From JBMOLL01 sp049325415 (GTDB taxonomy: Bacteria; Bacteroidota; Bacteroidia; Bacteroidales; GCA-2748055): a stretch of 29,167 bases of DNA. The notes under the pieces were generated by a model. The model was not told the DNA's origin and did not search any database. It saw only the letters and a list, made by a program, of their open reading frames with translations. Positions 1 to 9,252 of this stretch are shown in pieces (within the stretch, counting starts at the first letter, position 1; every line of letters begins with the position of its first letter). The position numbers were made by a program, and so were the translations under genes. The stretch is taken from assembly GCA_049325415.1 (NCBI GenBank), contig JBMOLL010000135.1, positions 1 through 29,167 of the forward strand. The letters run 5' to 3'.

Positions 1-804
1 GCCCTGTCGGTAAGAGGCTGGCTTGAACCCAAGTATTTCCTGCTGGGCTCCGACTGGACCCTGGCTTCCGATTCTCATTGCATGAGCTATATGTCGAAAA
101 TGGGGGGCTGGGCCATCCTGGATTACGGGCTGAATTTTGCGGAGAAGCCCTGGGACTGGCTGCAACTGGGGTACGCCTCTTATCTGGGCTCCTGGTCGCT
201 GATGAATACGGGAACGGAAGAAAGCAACTACGGTTACTGGTTCCCCGGAAAAGAGAATGACGGGGCTATGGGCTGGGCCTTCATGGAAGCACGTCACGGG
301 ATGGCCTGGATCCGTAAGGAAACCGACCGGGGTGCCTGGTATTACGACGGCGAAGCCGATCTCGGACTGGGGGCTACCTTCCGCATGGCGCAGACGATAC
401 TCGCCGACGACCCGCTTTTCGGCTGGATCGCTTATGGCGGAACGCTCACGGAAAATAAAAAGGTCTTCCGGGTCATTCCGCGGGATGGTGTCAGGTCGGC
501 ATTCTCCCTGGTCGGAACCAGAAGCCGGCTCACCCTGAAGCTGGAACGTGACGCTTTTGCCGCGGAAAACCCGATTGTACTGAGCAAAGACCTCCGGCAG
601 GTCGCTTTCGTGCTGGAAAACAACAGCGGAACTCCTCATCAGACCCGTATGGAGATTGAGCTCCAGGGAATCAAAGAACTCAAGTTGTCCTGTAATGGCC
701 AGACTGTAGATATGAGTTCCCGCGAAGCCGGCCTCTTCAGTGCCGAGCTACCGGTTCAGGAGGGAAATAACCAGGTATCCCTCTCGGTGGTTCCGGAAAA
801 ATAA
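1..804 (+). CDS. C-terminal part of a DUF5695-like glycan-associated protein (5' end outside window)
   Basis: The reading frame is open from the first base to the TAA at 802-804, so the gene is cut by the window edge and only about 267 residues are seen. The internal ATG at 82 is unlikely to be the true start because the frame continues upstream without a stop. The fragment is rich in Trp, Tyr and Gly (GYWFPGKENDGAMGWAF, AWYYDGEADLGLGATF, ILADDPLFGWIAYGG) and then passes into a beta-strand-rich tail with no obvious domain. The WYYDGEADLG and ILADDPLFG segments resemble the end of DUF5695 proteins, which are common beside Bacteroidota PUL genes and look like (alpha/alpha)-barrel glycosidase relatives; this is recalled, not searched. 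No catalytic residue can be named. It is followed by a 367-bp gap, so it may belong to an upstream transcription unit of the same PUL. Other six-hairpin glycosidase-like families remain possible. Confidence 0.55.
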   Translation, partial: ALSVRGWLEPKYFLLGSDWTLASDSHCMSYMSKMGGWAILDYGLNFAEKPWDWLQLGYASYLGSWSLMNTGTEESNYGYWFPGKENDGAMGWAFMEARHGMAWIRKETDRGAWYYDGEADLGLGATFRMAQTILADDPLFGWIAYGGTLTENKKVFRVIPRDGVRSAFSLVGTRSRLTLKLERDAFAAENPIVLSKDLRQVAFVLENNSGTPHQTRMEIELQGIKELKLSCNGQTVDMSSREAGLFSAELPVQEGNNQVSLSVVPEK

Positions 805-1171
805 TACCGGGTTTCGCGGAAAAGAACCAGCCCGGCGAACACACAGGAATGGTTCGGATTTTCTTCGCACTTCATAAGTTTTTTCAGTCACTGAATGGTA
901 TTTTCGAAAAAAGAGCCGCTTTTTAAGAAACAAAATGGCGTCTTTGCTATTGTGTTGTTTTTTTGACACTTGCAGACATAAAAGCTTCATTCTTCAAAAT
1001 CCCTGACAGGATTTTCCAGTTATTTGACCGTCGATTCCAATGGCTGACATAGAACTGCTGTTTTTAGATTAACCACACGCCAGGTGATTTATTAAGATAA
1101 TTTAACATTGTTTTGTGAAAACTAAATTTTAGGAAGACCCGGTCTTCTGAATTCCACTAAAACTAATTTTT
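805..1171. other. Intergenic leader region upstream of the PUL operon
   Basis: This 367-bp AT-rich stretch holds no convincing gene; the antisense frames across it are short and lack family features. It should contain the promoter of the susC1 operon. A weak AT-rich hairpin (AAAAAG 908-913, CTTTTT 919-924) might end the upstream gene. The best match to the Bacteroidota -7 element (TAnnTTTG) is TAAATTTT at 1123-1130, but no good TTTG -33 box lies about 19-21 bp upstream, so I do not call a promoter. A 15-nt palindrome lies at 1133-1147. Confidence 0.5.
1133..1147. promoter_or_regulatory. 15-nt palindrome in the susC1 leader
   Basis: GAAGACC (1133-1139), one central C, then GGTCTTC (1141-1147): a perfect 7-bp inverted repeat. 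It ends 24 nt before the susC1 ATG and begins just downstream of the only -7-like element in the region. The spacer is too short for an RNA hairpin loop at full pairing, so a dimeric DNA-binding protein site is the more natural reading. Function is inferred from position and symmetry only. Confidence 0.35.
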
Positions 1172-4100
1172 ATGAAAAGTTTGAATTTTACCTCAGGCAG
1201 AGGTATTCCATGGCCAAAGCTATCATTTGGTTTTGGGGTGCTCCTGTTCTTTTTCCTGTTTTCCTTAAGTTCACCGGTGCAGGCCCAGGTTCGTGAGGTA
1301 ACCGGAACAGTGGTGGATGCCAATGGCGAAACGGTTATCGGCGCCACTGTTGTGGTAAAGGGTACCACCCAGGGTACCACAACCGATGTGAACGGCCGCT
1401 TTAAAATCAACGTCACCTCCAACGATGTCCTTGTTTTTTCCTTTGTGGGCTATGAAACCCAGGAGATCAAGGTCGGTGCCAACTCTGTGATCTACGTGAC
1501 CATGGAACAGGCCCAGTTGACCATGGATGAAGTGGTGGTCGTCGGCTATGGCGTGCAGAAAAAAGAATCGGTCGTAGGTGCCATCGCACAGGTTTCGGGC
1601 GACAAACTGAAATCCATCAAGATGGGGGGTAGTATTGAAAACACGCTGCAGGGGAAGCTTCCCGGGCTGATCGTGATCATGACCGACCCAACCCCCGGTG
1701 AAGAAGCCATTGGCGGCTATTATGCTGCAGCGCCTATTGAAATGGTGATCAGGGGTGGATCTTCGATGGGAAGCAATGCTCCCCTGGTGATTGTCGACGG
1801 GGTGGAAAGGAACTTCTCCAACCTCGACCCGAACGAAGTTGCCTCCATCACCATTCTTAAGGATGCTTCCGCAACGGCCGTTTACGGGGTAAAAGGAGCA
1901 AACGGGGTAATTATCGTCAATACCTACAGGGGACATAAAGGGACCATGGAACTGGATTTCACAGCCAACACCACGGTGAAATATCCCACCATGCTTCCCG
2001 AGTACATGAATGCCTATGAAACGCTCCTCCTCCGCAATGAGGCCTACAGGAACGACGGCAAGTGGAACATGATCATCCCCGATGATGTGCTGGAACACTA
2101 CCGGATCCAGGATGAACCCTATCTCTATCCCGACTTCGACTGGATGGATTATTACTTCAAACCCGGTTTCGACCAGTCGTACAACCTGAATGCAAGAGGT
2201 GGTAACGACTTTGTTCAGTACTTCACCTCGATCGGTTTCCTGAGTGAAGGCGACATCTGGTCGACCGGCCAAGAGTTCTATTACGATTACGACAAGCATA
2301 ACGCCAGCTACTGGCACAACCGTTATAATTTCAGGAACAACCTCGACTTCAACCTCACCAAGACCACCAAGCTGAGTGTAAACCTCGGCGGTAACATCAA
2401 GATCTGGGGTAAACCTGAAGATACCTTTACCCAGGAGCAGTGGTTCGAGCCGGTAACCGTGATGCCCTTCTACCCGGCAGAGGCCCTGGAACAGTATCCC
2501 GACAACCTGATCCCATGGGACCAGGGTGTAAAGCGCCCGATGATCAACATCGCCCAGGGGGAGGCCCGTCTGCACTGGATGGGTGCCCGGGGCTTCAAGC
2601 GCTTCAAATCGAATGAGATCAACGCGGATATCATTTTCGACCAGAAACTCGATTTTATCACCGAGGGTCTGTCGATCAGGGGACTTTACTCCTATAACAG
2701 TAATATTATTTACCAGCAATATTTCACGGTACCGGTATATTATGCCTATTACCTTGATCCGGAAACCAAAACCTGGTCGCGTTATACTGCCAACCAGGCA
2801 TTGGATCTCGACTCCCCGCAGCTTCCGCTCCAGGTAACCGAACCCGAATACCTGTTCCAGGTGGGCCGTGCTCACTATTATGAGATCAAAGCCGGGTACG
2901 TGAGAAGTTTTGGAAAACACAACATCAATGCCCTTGGCCTTTTCAGCCGCAGGCAGTACCGAACCGCTTCAGAATTCCCGCACTATGAAGAAAGCTGGGT
3001 AGGCAGGGCCGAATACAACTATGACGACCGCTATTTTGCTGAAGCCAGTATAGCTTACACCGGATCGGAGAAATTTGCTCCCGGTTTACGTTTCGGAACC
3101 TTCCCGTCGGTAGGTGCCGGCTGGATGATCTCCAATGAAGAATTCTACGGTGATCTGAAGCAGAAGATCAACCACATGAAAATCCGCTATTCCTACGGAC
3201 AGGTCGGTAGCGATGCCGGGATCAGCAGGTGGTTATACATTTCCGAATACAACCTGTCGGGAGGTGGCGTATCCTTTGGCTACCCGATGCAGTATTACCA
3301 GTACATTGCTGAAGGAAACATCCCTGTGACAGATGCTACCTGGGAAGTCGCCACAAAGCAGAACATTGGTATGGAATTCGGATTTTTCCAGAATCTCATT
3401 ACACTGGATATTGATCTGTTCAATGAATACCGCGACAATATTCTCCAGACCCGTCAGAGAGTCCCCTCCTGGGTCGGGGTATCGGATATTATTGCCAATA
3501 TCGGGTCGACCAAAAGCCATGGCTTTGAGATCGATCTGGGGATCAGCAAGTATTTCGAAAACGGCCTTTACCTGATGGCCAACATGAATACCTCCGTGTC
3601 GGAAAACAGGGTGGTGTTCTACGACGAACCCGCACAGAAGCCTTTTAACCTGAAGGTGGAAGGTAAACCGGTTGATATCGCCCGCAGGATGGGCGGTTAT
3701 ACCCCGGGTACCGGTCTGGTTGATCAGGGCTACTACCAGGATTTCGATGAACTGTTCATGTGGCCTGTTGCCAGTGGCGGAAACCCGATCGTGGGCGACC
3801 TGAAATTCATGGATTTTAACGGCGACGGGAACGTGGATGCACAGGACTACGTGGTGTCGGAGGATCCAACCACACCGAATGCCGTCTGGAACGCCCAGTT
3901 CGGCGGCGGATACAAGAACTGGACCATGGACTTCACCTTCTACGGGATCAGTGCCACAGCACGTCCGGTAAGGCAGGGGGGGATGTTCTACCTCTATCCC
4001 TTTACCCAGAACAAGGACAATGCCTATACGGCCCACGCCGACCACTGGACCCCCGAGAATACAGATCCGGCCTGGCCATCGGTTCACTCAGAGGCAACTG

Positions 4101-4369
4101 TTCAGTATAACTACCAGATCAGCAATTTCTCCATGATTGCCGGTAAATATTTCCGTCTGAGAAATATCCGCCTGTCCTACAAGATCCAGTCCCAGGCTCT
4201 CCGGACTATCGGTATCAAGTCGATGGACCTGTCCCTGATCGGGACAAACCTCTGGACATGGAAAGAACTTGACTGGGGTGGTGATCCGGAAGGATTCAAC
4301 TTTGGGGTAGACTTCGGTGCCTATCCGCAGACCAAGAGACTAACCCTGGAAGTTCACGCCACATTTTAA
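1172..4369 (+). CDS. susC: SusC-family TonB-dependent outer membrane transporter (first of two)
   Basis: This is a 1065-residue protein of typical SusC length that imports glycan oligosaccharides across the outer membrane with its SusD partner and TonB energy. Visible parts: a signal peptide ending near SSPVQAQ (residue 39); a CarboxypepD_reg-like domain (about 41-115, GTVVDANGETVIGATVVVKG to FVGYETQEI); a canonical TonB-box segment MDEVVVVGYG (118-127); the plug (about 133-250, with LQGKLPGLIV, APLVIVDGV, ITILKDASATAVYGVKGANG); then a long beta barrel ending in an aromatic F. A DFNGDGNVDAQDY segment typical of SusC C-terminal halves is present. There is no STN domain between signal peptide and carboxypeptidase-like domain, so the ECF-sigma/anti-sigma type of control is not suggested. 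The start at 1172 is the ATG directly before the signal peptide. It is followed by susD after 17 nt. Confidence 0.95.
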   Translation: MKSLNFTSGRGIPWPKLSFGFGVLLFFFLFSLSSPVQAQVREVTGTVVDANGETVIGATVVVKGTTQGTTTDVNGRFKINVTSNDVLVFSFVGYETQEIKVGANSVIYVTMEQAQLTMDEVVVVGYGVQKKESVVGAIAQVSGDKLKSIKMGGSIENTLQGKLPGLIVIMTDPTPGEEAIGGYYAAAPIEMVIRGGSSMGSNAPLVIVDGVERNFSNLDPNEVASITILKDASATAVYGVKGANGVIIVNTYRGHKGTMELDFTANTTVKYPTMLPEYMNAYETLLLRNEAYRNDGKWNMIIPDDVLEHYRIQDEPYLYPDFDWMDYYFKPGFDQSYNLNARGGNDFVQYFTSIGFLSEGDIWSTGQEFYYDYDKHNASYWHNRYNFRNNLDFNLTKTTKLSVNLGGNIKIWGKPEDTFTQEQWFEPVTVMPFYPAEALEQYPDNLIPWDQGVKRPMINIAQGEARLHWMGARGFKRFKSNEINADIIFDQKLDFITEGLSIRGLYSYNSNIIYQQYFTVPVYYAYYLDPETKTWSRYTANQALDLDSPQLPLQVTEPEYLFQVGRAHYYEIKAGYVRSFGKHNINALGLFSRRQYRTASEFPHYEESWVGRAEYNYDDRYFAEASIAYTGSEKFAPGLRFGTFPSVGAGWMISNEEFYGDLKQKINHMKIRYSYGQVGSDAGISRWLYISEYNLSGGGVSFGYPMQYYQYIAEGNIPVTDATWEVATKQNIGMEFGFFQNLITLDIDLFNEYRDNILQTRQRVPSWVGVSDIIANIGSTKSHGFEIDLGISKYFENGLYLMANMNTSVSENRVVFYDEPAQKPFNLKVEGKPVDIARRMGGYTPGTGLVDQGYYQDFDELFMWPVASGGNPIVGDLKFMDFNGDGNVDAQDYVVSEDPTTPNAVWNAQFGGGYKNWTMDFTFYGISATARPVRQGGMFYLYPFTQNKDNAYTAHADHWTPENTDPAWPSVHSEATVQYNYQISNFSMIAGKYFRLRNIRLSYKIQSQALRTIGIKSMDLSLIGTNLWTWKELDWGGDPEGFNFGVDFGAYPQTKRLTLEVHATF

Positions 4370-4386
4370 CGGATAAAACGCAAGTC

Positions 4387-6153
4387 ATGAAAAGAATAAC
4401 ATTATTGATATTACTGACCATCTCACTTTTCGGTTGCGAAAAATACCTCGACAAGGTAGAAGAGTCAACCGGTATGACAGGTGAAGATGTGTTTACCGAC
4501 TATCTGAATTTCCGGAAATTCGAGGACCGCATGTACAAGGATATGCACAACTACCTCAGTGCCGGGGATTATACCTACATTGCCGCCCTCTGCGACGAGG
4601 GTCACATGGGTCCGGGATGGGAAACTATCACGGTTGCCCAGAACGGCGACTGGCTCAGGTCGTACAAGACCGGTCAGGCCCTTCAGTTCTATGGTGTATG
4701 GAACGGCTGGGAAAGTATCCGCATCGCCAACATGGTGCTCGAAAACCTCTACCAGCTGGAAGGGATCGCCACCCAGGAACAGATCAATGAACTCAAAGGC
4801 CAGGCACACTTTATGAGGGCCTGGTACTATTACGAGTTCCTCAAACGGCAGGGGGGGATGCCCTATATCACCCATTCCCTTGGCGGGCAGGATAATTTTG
4901 CCCTTCCCCGGCTCTCTGTTCATGAAACGGCCCTGATGATTGCTGCCGACTGCGACACCGCTGCCGGACTGCTTCCCGACCGTTGGGACAATGCCAATTT
5001 AGGCCGTCCGACCGAAGGTGCCGCCATGGCCCTCAAGTCCTCCGCCCTGCTGGTAAGTGCCAGTCCTACCAATAACCCCGACGGCGATCAGAGCCGCTGG
5101 GAACTGGTAGCTCAGGCAGCCTGGGATCTCATTGATTTCTCACAGTCTACCGGCCGGTATAAGCTGCTCACCTGCAACAGCACCGACCATGTGACCTACA
5201 TGATCCCCAGGGCAGCTGACAGCATCACAGCGACCATTAATTATACGGGCGGATTTGACAGTATCTTCCTGTATCAACCCTTCCACGATGAGATCATCTG
5301 GGAACATTATCCCTCGAGCTATGACGGAGGTACCTTCACAGTTTTCACGGTTCCTTCACTGAACTCGGGAGGTGTGATCCAGGGCTTCAGCCCGACAGTC
5401 AATATAGTTGACCTGTTTGAAACCTCTAACGGACTGGCCATTGAGGATGATCCGGCTTATAACCCTGATGATCCTTATAATAACAGGGATCCCCGCTTCT
5501 ATCATTCCATCGTATTTAACGGGGAACGCTGGACAACCAGGAAAGTAAAAGGTAAAATTGTTTATATAGAATTATGGGCCGGCGGACGCGAACGTCTGAA
5601 CGCTCCCCTCTATTCCTATACCGGTTACCTGGCCAGAAAGTTCTGGGGTAAGGATGTGGACCAATGGTCGGGTGCAAGACCTCCCTATACACATACCATT
5701 TATTTCAGGTATGCCGAGATTCTGATGCAGTACGCCGAAGCCGCCAATGAGATCGGTGGACCCAACTACACCCTTCCCGGAGCATCGATGAGTGCTGTTG
5801 AAGCCGTGAACCTGGTCAGGGCACGCGTTAAAATGCCACCGGTGAACAACCAGTATCTGGGTAGTAAGGAAGCCTTCAGGGAAAGGATCAAAAATGAGCG
5901 TGCCGTTGAGTTCTATCTCGAAGGCAAACGTCTCTTCGACCTGTCAAGGTGGGGCGATGCTCATAAGATTGAGCATAAGGCACTCTATGCCCTGGATATC
6001 ACCCTCGATGTCAGCAAACCCAACGGTTATCGCTATACCAAAGCCTCCACGCCCTTCTTCACCCTGGGCTTTGAACAGAAGCATTACAAATGGCCCATTC
6101 CGCTGGAAGATGCCATGATGTTCCCGGAATTCGAACAGAATCCAGGCTGGTAA
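4387..6153 (+). CDS. susD: SusD/RagB-family surface glycan-binding lipoprotein (partner of first SusC)
   Basis: A 588-residue lipoprotein forming the lid that captures glycan for the SusC encoded just upstream (17-nt gap, same operon). The signal peptide has a lipobox ending LFGC with Cys17, followed by EKYLD, a very common SusD start with an acidic residue that fits surface lipoprotein export. Family signs: the helical TPR-like region with HFMRAWYYYEFLKRQGGMPY near residue 140, NNRDPRFYHSIVFNG in the middle, IYFRYAEILMQYAEAANEIG, and the near-terminal RAVEFYLEGKRLFDLSRWGD followed by the usual short end, FEQNPGW. Ligand cannot be read from sequence; the enzymes downstream suggest an arabinose-containing substrate. 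Confidence 0.95.
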   Translation: MKRITLLILLTISLFGCEKYLDKVEESTGMTGEDVFTDYLNFRKFEDRMYKDMHNYLSAGDYTYIAALCDEGHMGPGWETITVAQNGDWLRSYKTGQALQFYGVWNGWESIRIANMVLENLYQLEGIATQEQINELKGQAHFMRAWYYYEFLKRQGGMPYITHSLGGQDNFALPRLSVHETALMIAADCDTAAGLLPDRWDNANLGRPTEGAAMALKSSALLVSASPTNNPDGDQSRWELVAQAAWDLIDFSQSTGRYKLLTCNSTDHVTYMIPRAADSITATINYTGGFDSIFLYQPFHDEIIWEHYPSSYDGGTFTVFTVPSLNSGGVIQGFSPTVNIVDLFETSNGLAIEDDPAYNPDDPYNNRDPRFYHSIVFNGERWTTRKVKGKIVYIELWAGGRERLNAPLYSYTGYLARKFWGKDVDQWSGARPPYTHTIYFRYAEILMQYAEAANEIGGPNYTLPGASMSAVEAVNLVRARVKMPPVNNQYLGSKEAFRERIKNERAVEFYLEGKRLFDLSRWGDAHKIEHKALYALDITLDVSKPNGYRYTKASTPFFTLGFEQKHYKWPIPLEDAMMFPEFEQNPGW

Positions 6154-6213
6154 TAGTCGTTCAGAAAAAGAAAAGGATTAACGATAACCTTAACTACTGA
6201 AAACAAAGAAATT

Positions 6214-9200
6214 ATGAAAAGGAATAAAACAAAATATACCTGGATCATAGCGCTACTCCTGGGTTTTACTTTCCTCCCCGGACTGAAAGGGCAGGAAGGA
6301 CAGGATCCGCTGATTCCGGTTAGCTCCAAGGTTGTTGACGAAGCCGGTCAGCCTGTAGCCGGAATACTGGTCACCTCCTTCGCCTACCAGGAAAAGGCCG
6401 TCACCTCAACCGACGGTACCTTTACAATCCAGATTGCCCGCTCGGGACGCGATCAGATCGTGGTCGATGTAAAAGGATATGAGATCAAGGTCGTGCCCAC
6501 CTTCAGCGGAAGTATGGAAGGAACAGACATTGTCATTCAAAAGGACCACCTGTTCAAAGGTAATACTGAACTGGAACTTCCCTACGAAACCTTTGTGAAC
6601 GATCGTACCGTTTCGTCCATCGATGTCATCAGTGGAGAAGAACTGCAGCAATACCCGGGAACCTCCTTTCTGCAGAGCCTGGCAGGGCGCTTCGCCGGAC
6701 TGAGCATTGTCACATCCGATCCGATCCCCGGACAGGAAGTTGAAACCCCCTATTTCCGGGGCGTGGAAGCTTCTGTTTATATCGACGGGATCCTGAGGGA
6801 TCCTTCCGACCTCTCCTCTTCGGAAGTCGACAAGGTACAGCTCATCAAGGACCTGTCGGGCCGGGCTGCCCTGGGTATTTCCGGTGCCAACCCGATCATC
6901 TGGGTAAGTACAAAAAAGGGAGTGGCCTATAAACGGGACATCAAGGTCTCTTTCGAAAAAGGAGTCTCCTCCCCCACCACCCTGCCCTCCTACCTGGATG
7001 CCTATCAGTACGCCACCCTGTATAATGAGGCATTGAGCAACGATGGCCTTTCCCCGCTTTATTCCCAGGAAGCCCTGGATGCCTACAGGGACGGTACCGA
7101 TCCGCTATATTACCCGAATATCGATTACTACGGGACCTATGTCAAACCGTCCACCGATTACCAGCGTGCCAACATAAGCTTCAACGGTGGCGACGACCGG
7201 ATCAACTATCTCTCCATGCTCGATTATATCGGGGGAGGCGGTCTGGAGGCTATCGGCGAGGAAACCCGTTTCGACCGCTACAAGATCAGGGGAAACCTGA
7301 ACATTAAACTGAACGATTTCATCCAGATGAACGTCAATATGTCGGGTACCTACGGAAGAACACGCTTCCCCAACGACGGGGAAGGTGCCTACCCCTTCAA
7401 TATGTTCGATGTTCTTTCCACCTATCCCTCGAACGCTCATGCCATGCACTTCGACGACAGCCTGATCATCTCCGACAATTATCCGCTTAACCTCGACAAT
7501 GAGTTGATGTACAGCGGTTATGCAGAAGGTGTTGTGCTGAACTCCCAGAACACCGTATCGCTGATGATCGATCTGAATGACCTCCTTCAGGGCCTGACCT
7601 TCAAGGGTGTTGCCTCCTTCGATGTTTATTCAAACATTGTGAACAATAAAGGTGGTACAGAAGCTCTGTACCGTCTTCTGCCCGACCAGCAGGTGGAACT
7701 GATTACCGAAAAAGTGATCGATCCCAGTCTGGATGCCTGGTACGACAATTTCATGAGACGAACGGTCGGCTACCTGGTTCTGAACTACAACCGGACCTTC
7801 GGCTTGCATCACCTGAATATGGACCTGGCCTATTACCAGGGACAGGAAGAAGCCCGCGCCATTTATGTGGGTTATCAGCCCCTGAAAATGCAGGACCTGT
7901 CGTACCGTGCCAACTACCTGTACGATAACAAATACGCCCTGCAGGTCGACCTGGCCTATTCCGGGAGTATGAAACTTCCCACAGGAGAGAAATTTGGTCT
8001 TTATCCTTCTGTAGGCGCTGCCTGGATCCTCAGTAATGAAGCCTTCCTGGAAAGCAGCACAGCCGTCGACTACCTGAAACTGAATGCCACCTTCGGCAAA
8101 ATGGGGGTGAACGATTTTACCCTGGGAAACTACAATACGTATTATCTCTACCGGACCCTCTGGCAGGATGCCGGTGACTGGGTTACCGGGATCAGTGGTT
8201 CCCAGGCCGAATATGTCAATATTTATACGATTATGCAGGAAGGCAGCCTGAACTACGTGCTTCCCAAAAGAAACTATCTGAATACCGGGATCCAGGGCGA
8301 ATTCTTCAGTCATGCCCTTGCTTTGGAAGTAAATTACTTCTACGAGAAAGACTATGATAAACTGAGTCAGATGAACGGTATTATACCGACCGTATTCGGT
8401 AGCGGAAGCTTCCTGCCTGCTGCCAATTACGGCGAAAGTTCAAGATGGGGTGTTGACGGACTGATAAGGTATTCCGGTGGTGCAGGCGATTTCCGCTATT
8501 CACTGGGTGCAAATGCCATGTATATCAGGAGTAAATACCTGGTTGTGGACGAACCTGAGGGTCTTGCAGATTACCGAAAACTGGCAGGAAAGGATGCGGA
8601 TCTCCTCTGGTTATACCAGGCTGACGGACTATTCCAGGACCAGACAGAAATCGATAACCTCGAGTATTCACAGAGCTGGGGTGCACTTAAACCCGGAGAC
8701 ATTAAGTACTTCGATTATAACGGTGACGGAACCGTGGATGAAAATGATATCTTCGCCAATGGTTCCCATGCCCCCAGGCTGTATTACGGCCTCAACCTGA
8801 ACCTTCAGTATAAAGGTGTTGGGCTGAGCATCATCGGTCAGGGCGTTGCCGACGGAGAGATGCTTCTTTCCAATCCGAGATATTTCTGGGTCAATGGAAC
8901 AAGCCAGAATTATTCGGAACCCATGCTGGATCGCTGGCCGGAAACCAACAACTATCCGCGCCTTACCACGTATTCCACCAATAACTACCAGGCTTCCACC
9001 TTCTGGCTCACCTCTGCCGCTTATTTCAGGCTGAAGAATGTCCAGGTAAGCTATACCCTGCCGGTTCAGGTATCCTCGAAATTCCTGGTGAAAGAACTCA
9101 AGGTCTTCGCCAGTGCTTCGAACCTCCTGGTTCTGTCGGGCGTGAATAAATACCATGTTGATCCGGAGAACACCTATGCCGGTACCTACATGTATCCGAT

Positions 9201-9240
9201 GTTCAAAACAGTATCGGCCGGTATCACCTGCAAATTCTAA
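6214..9240 (+). CDS. susC: SusC-family TonB-dependent outer membrane transporter (second, divergent)
   Basis: A 1008-residue outer-membrane importer, second of two in the operon. A signal peptide ends near LPGLKGQ (residue 27), then a CarboxypepD_reg-like domain (about 34-108) and the plug (about 125-236, with LQSLAGRFAGLSIV, ASVYIDGI, VQLIKDLSGRAALGISGANP), then the barrel with DYNGDGTVDENDI and a C-terminal ITCKF. It lacks the canonical EVVVVGYG TonB-box segment seen in the first SusC; ELPYETFVNDRTVSSIDVIS occupies that place. The plug is also shortened around the motif that reads IRGGSSMGSNAPLVIVDG in the first copy. This is a recognisable, intact but divergent SusC, not a recent duplicate. 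It lies 60 nt after susD1 and 12 nt before susD2. Confidence 0.93.
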   Translation: MKRNKTKYTWIIALLLGFTFLPGLKGQEGQDPLIPVSSKVVDEAGQPVAGILVTSFAYQEKAVTSTDGTFTIQIARSGRDQIVVDVKGYEIKVVPTFSGSMEGTDIVIQKDHLFKGNTELELPYETFVNDRTVSSIDVISGEELQQYPGTSFLQSLAGRFAGLSIVTSDPIPGQEVETPYFRGVEASVYIDGILRDPSDLSSSEVDKVQLIKDLSGRAALGISGANPIIWVSTKKGVAYKRDIKVSFEKGVSSPTTLPSYLDAYQYATLYNEALSNDGLSPLYSQEALDAYRDGTDPLYYPNIDYYGTYVKPSTDYQRANISFNGGDDRINYLSMLDYIGGGGLEAIGEETRFDRYKIRGNLNIKLNDFIQMNVNMSGTYGRTRFPNDGEGAYPFNMFDVLSTYPSNAHAMHFDDSLIISDNYPLNLDNELMYSGYAEGVVLNSQNTVSLMIDLNDLLQGLTFKGVASFDVYSNIVNNKGGTEALYRLLPDQQVELITEKVIDPSLDAWYDNFMRRTVGYLVLNYNRTFGLHHLNMDLAYYQGQEEARAIYVGYQPLKMQDLSYRANYLYDNKYALQVDLAYSGSMKLPTGEKFGLYPSVGAAWILSNEAFLESSTAVDYLKLNATFGKMGVNDFTLGNYNTYYLYRTLWQDAGDWVTGISGSQAEYVNIYTIMQEGSLNYVLPKRNYLNTGIQGEFFSHALALEVNYFYEKDYDKLSQMNGIIPTVFGSGSFLPAANYGESSRWGVDGLIRYSGGAGDFRYSLGANAMYIRSKYLVVDEPEGLADYRKLAGKDADLLWLYQADGLFQDQTEIDNLEYSQSWGALKPGDIKYFDYNGDGTVDENDIFANGSHAPRLYYGLNLNLQYKGVGLSIIGQGVADGEMLLSNPRYFWVNGTSQNYSEPMLDRWPETNNYPRLTTYSTNNYQASTFWLTSAAYFRLKNVQVSYTLPVQVSSKFLVKELKVFASASNLLVLSGVNKYHVDPENTYAGTYMYPMFKTVSAGITCKF

Positions 9241-9252
9241 CCCAATAAAGAA

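Noticed and set aside
1271..2920. 549-residue open frame antisense to the first SusC gene
   Set aside because: It mirrors a fully recognisable SusC plug and barrel; its own translation is low-complexity in Val/Gly/His/Ile with no signal or domain, as expected of a codon-bias shadow.
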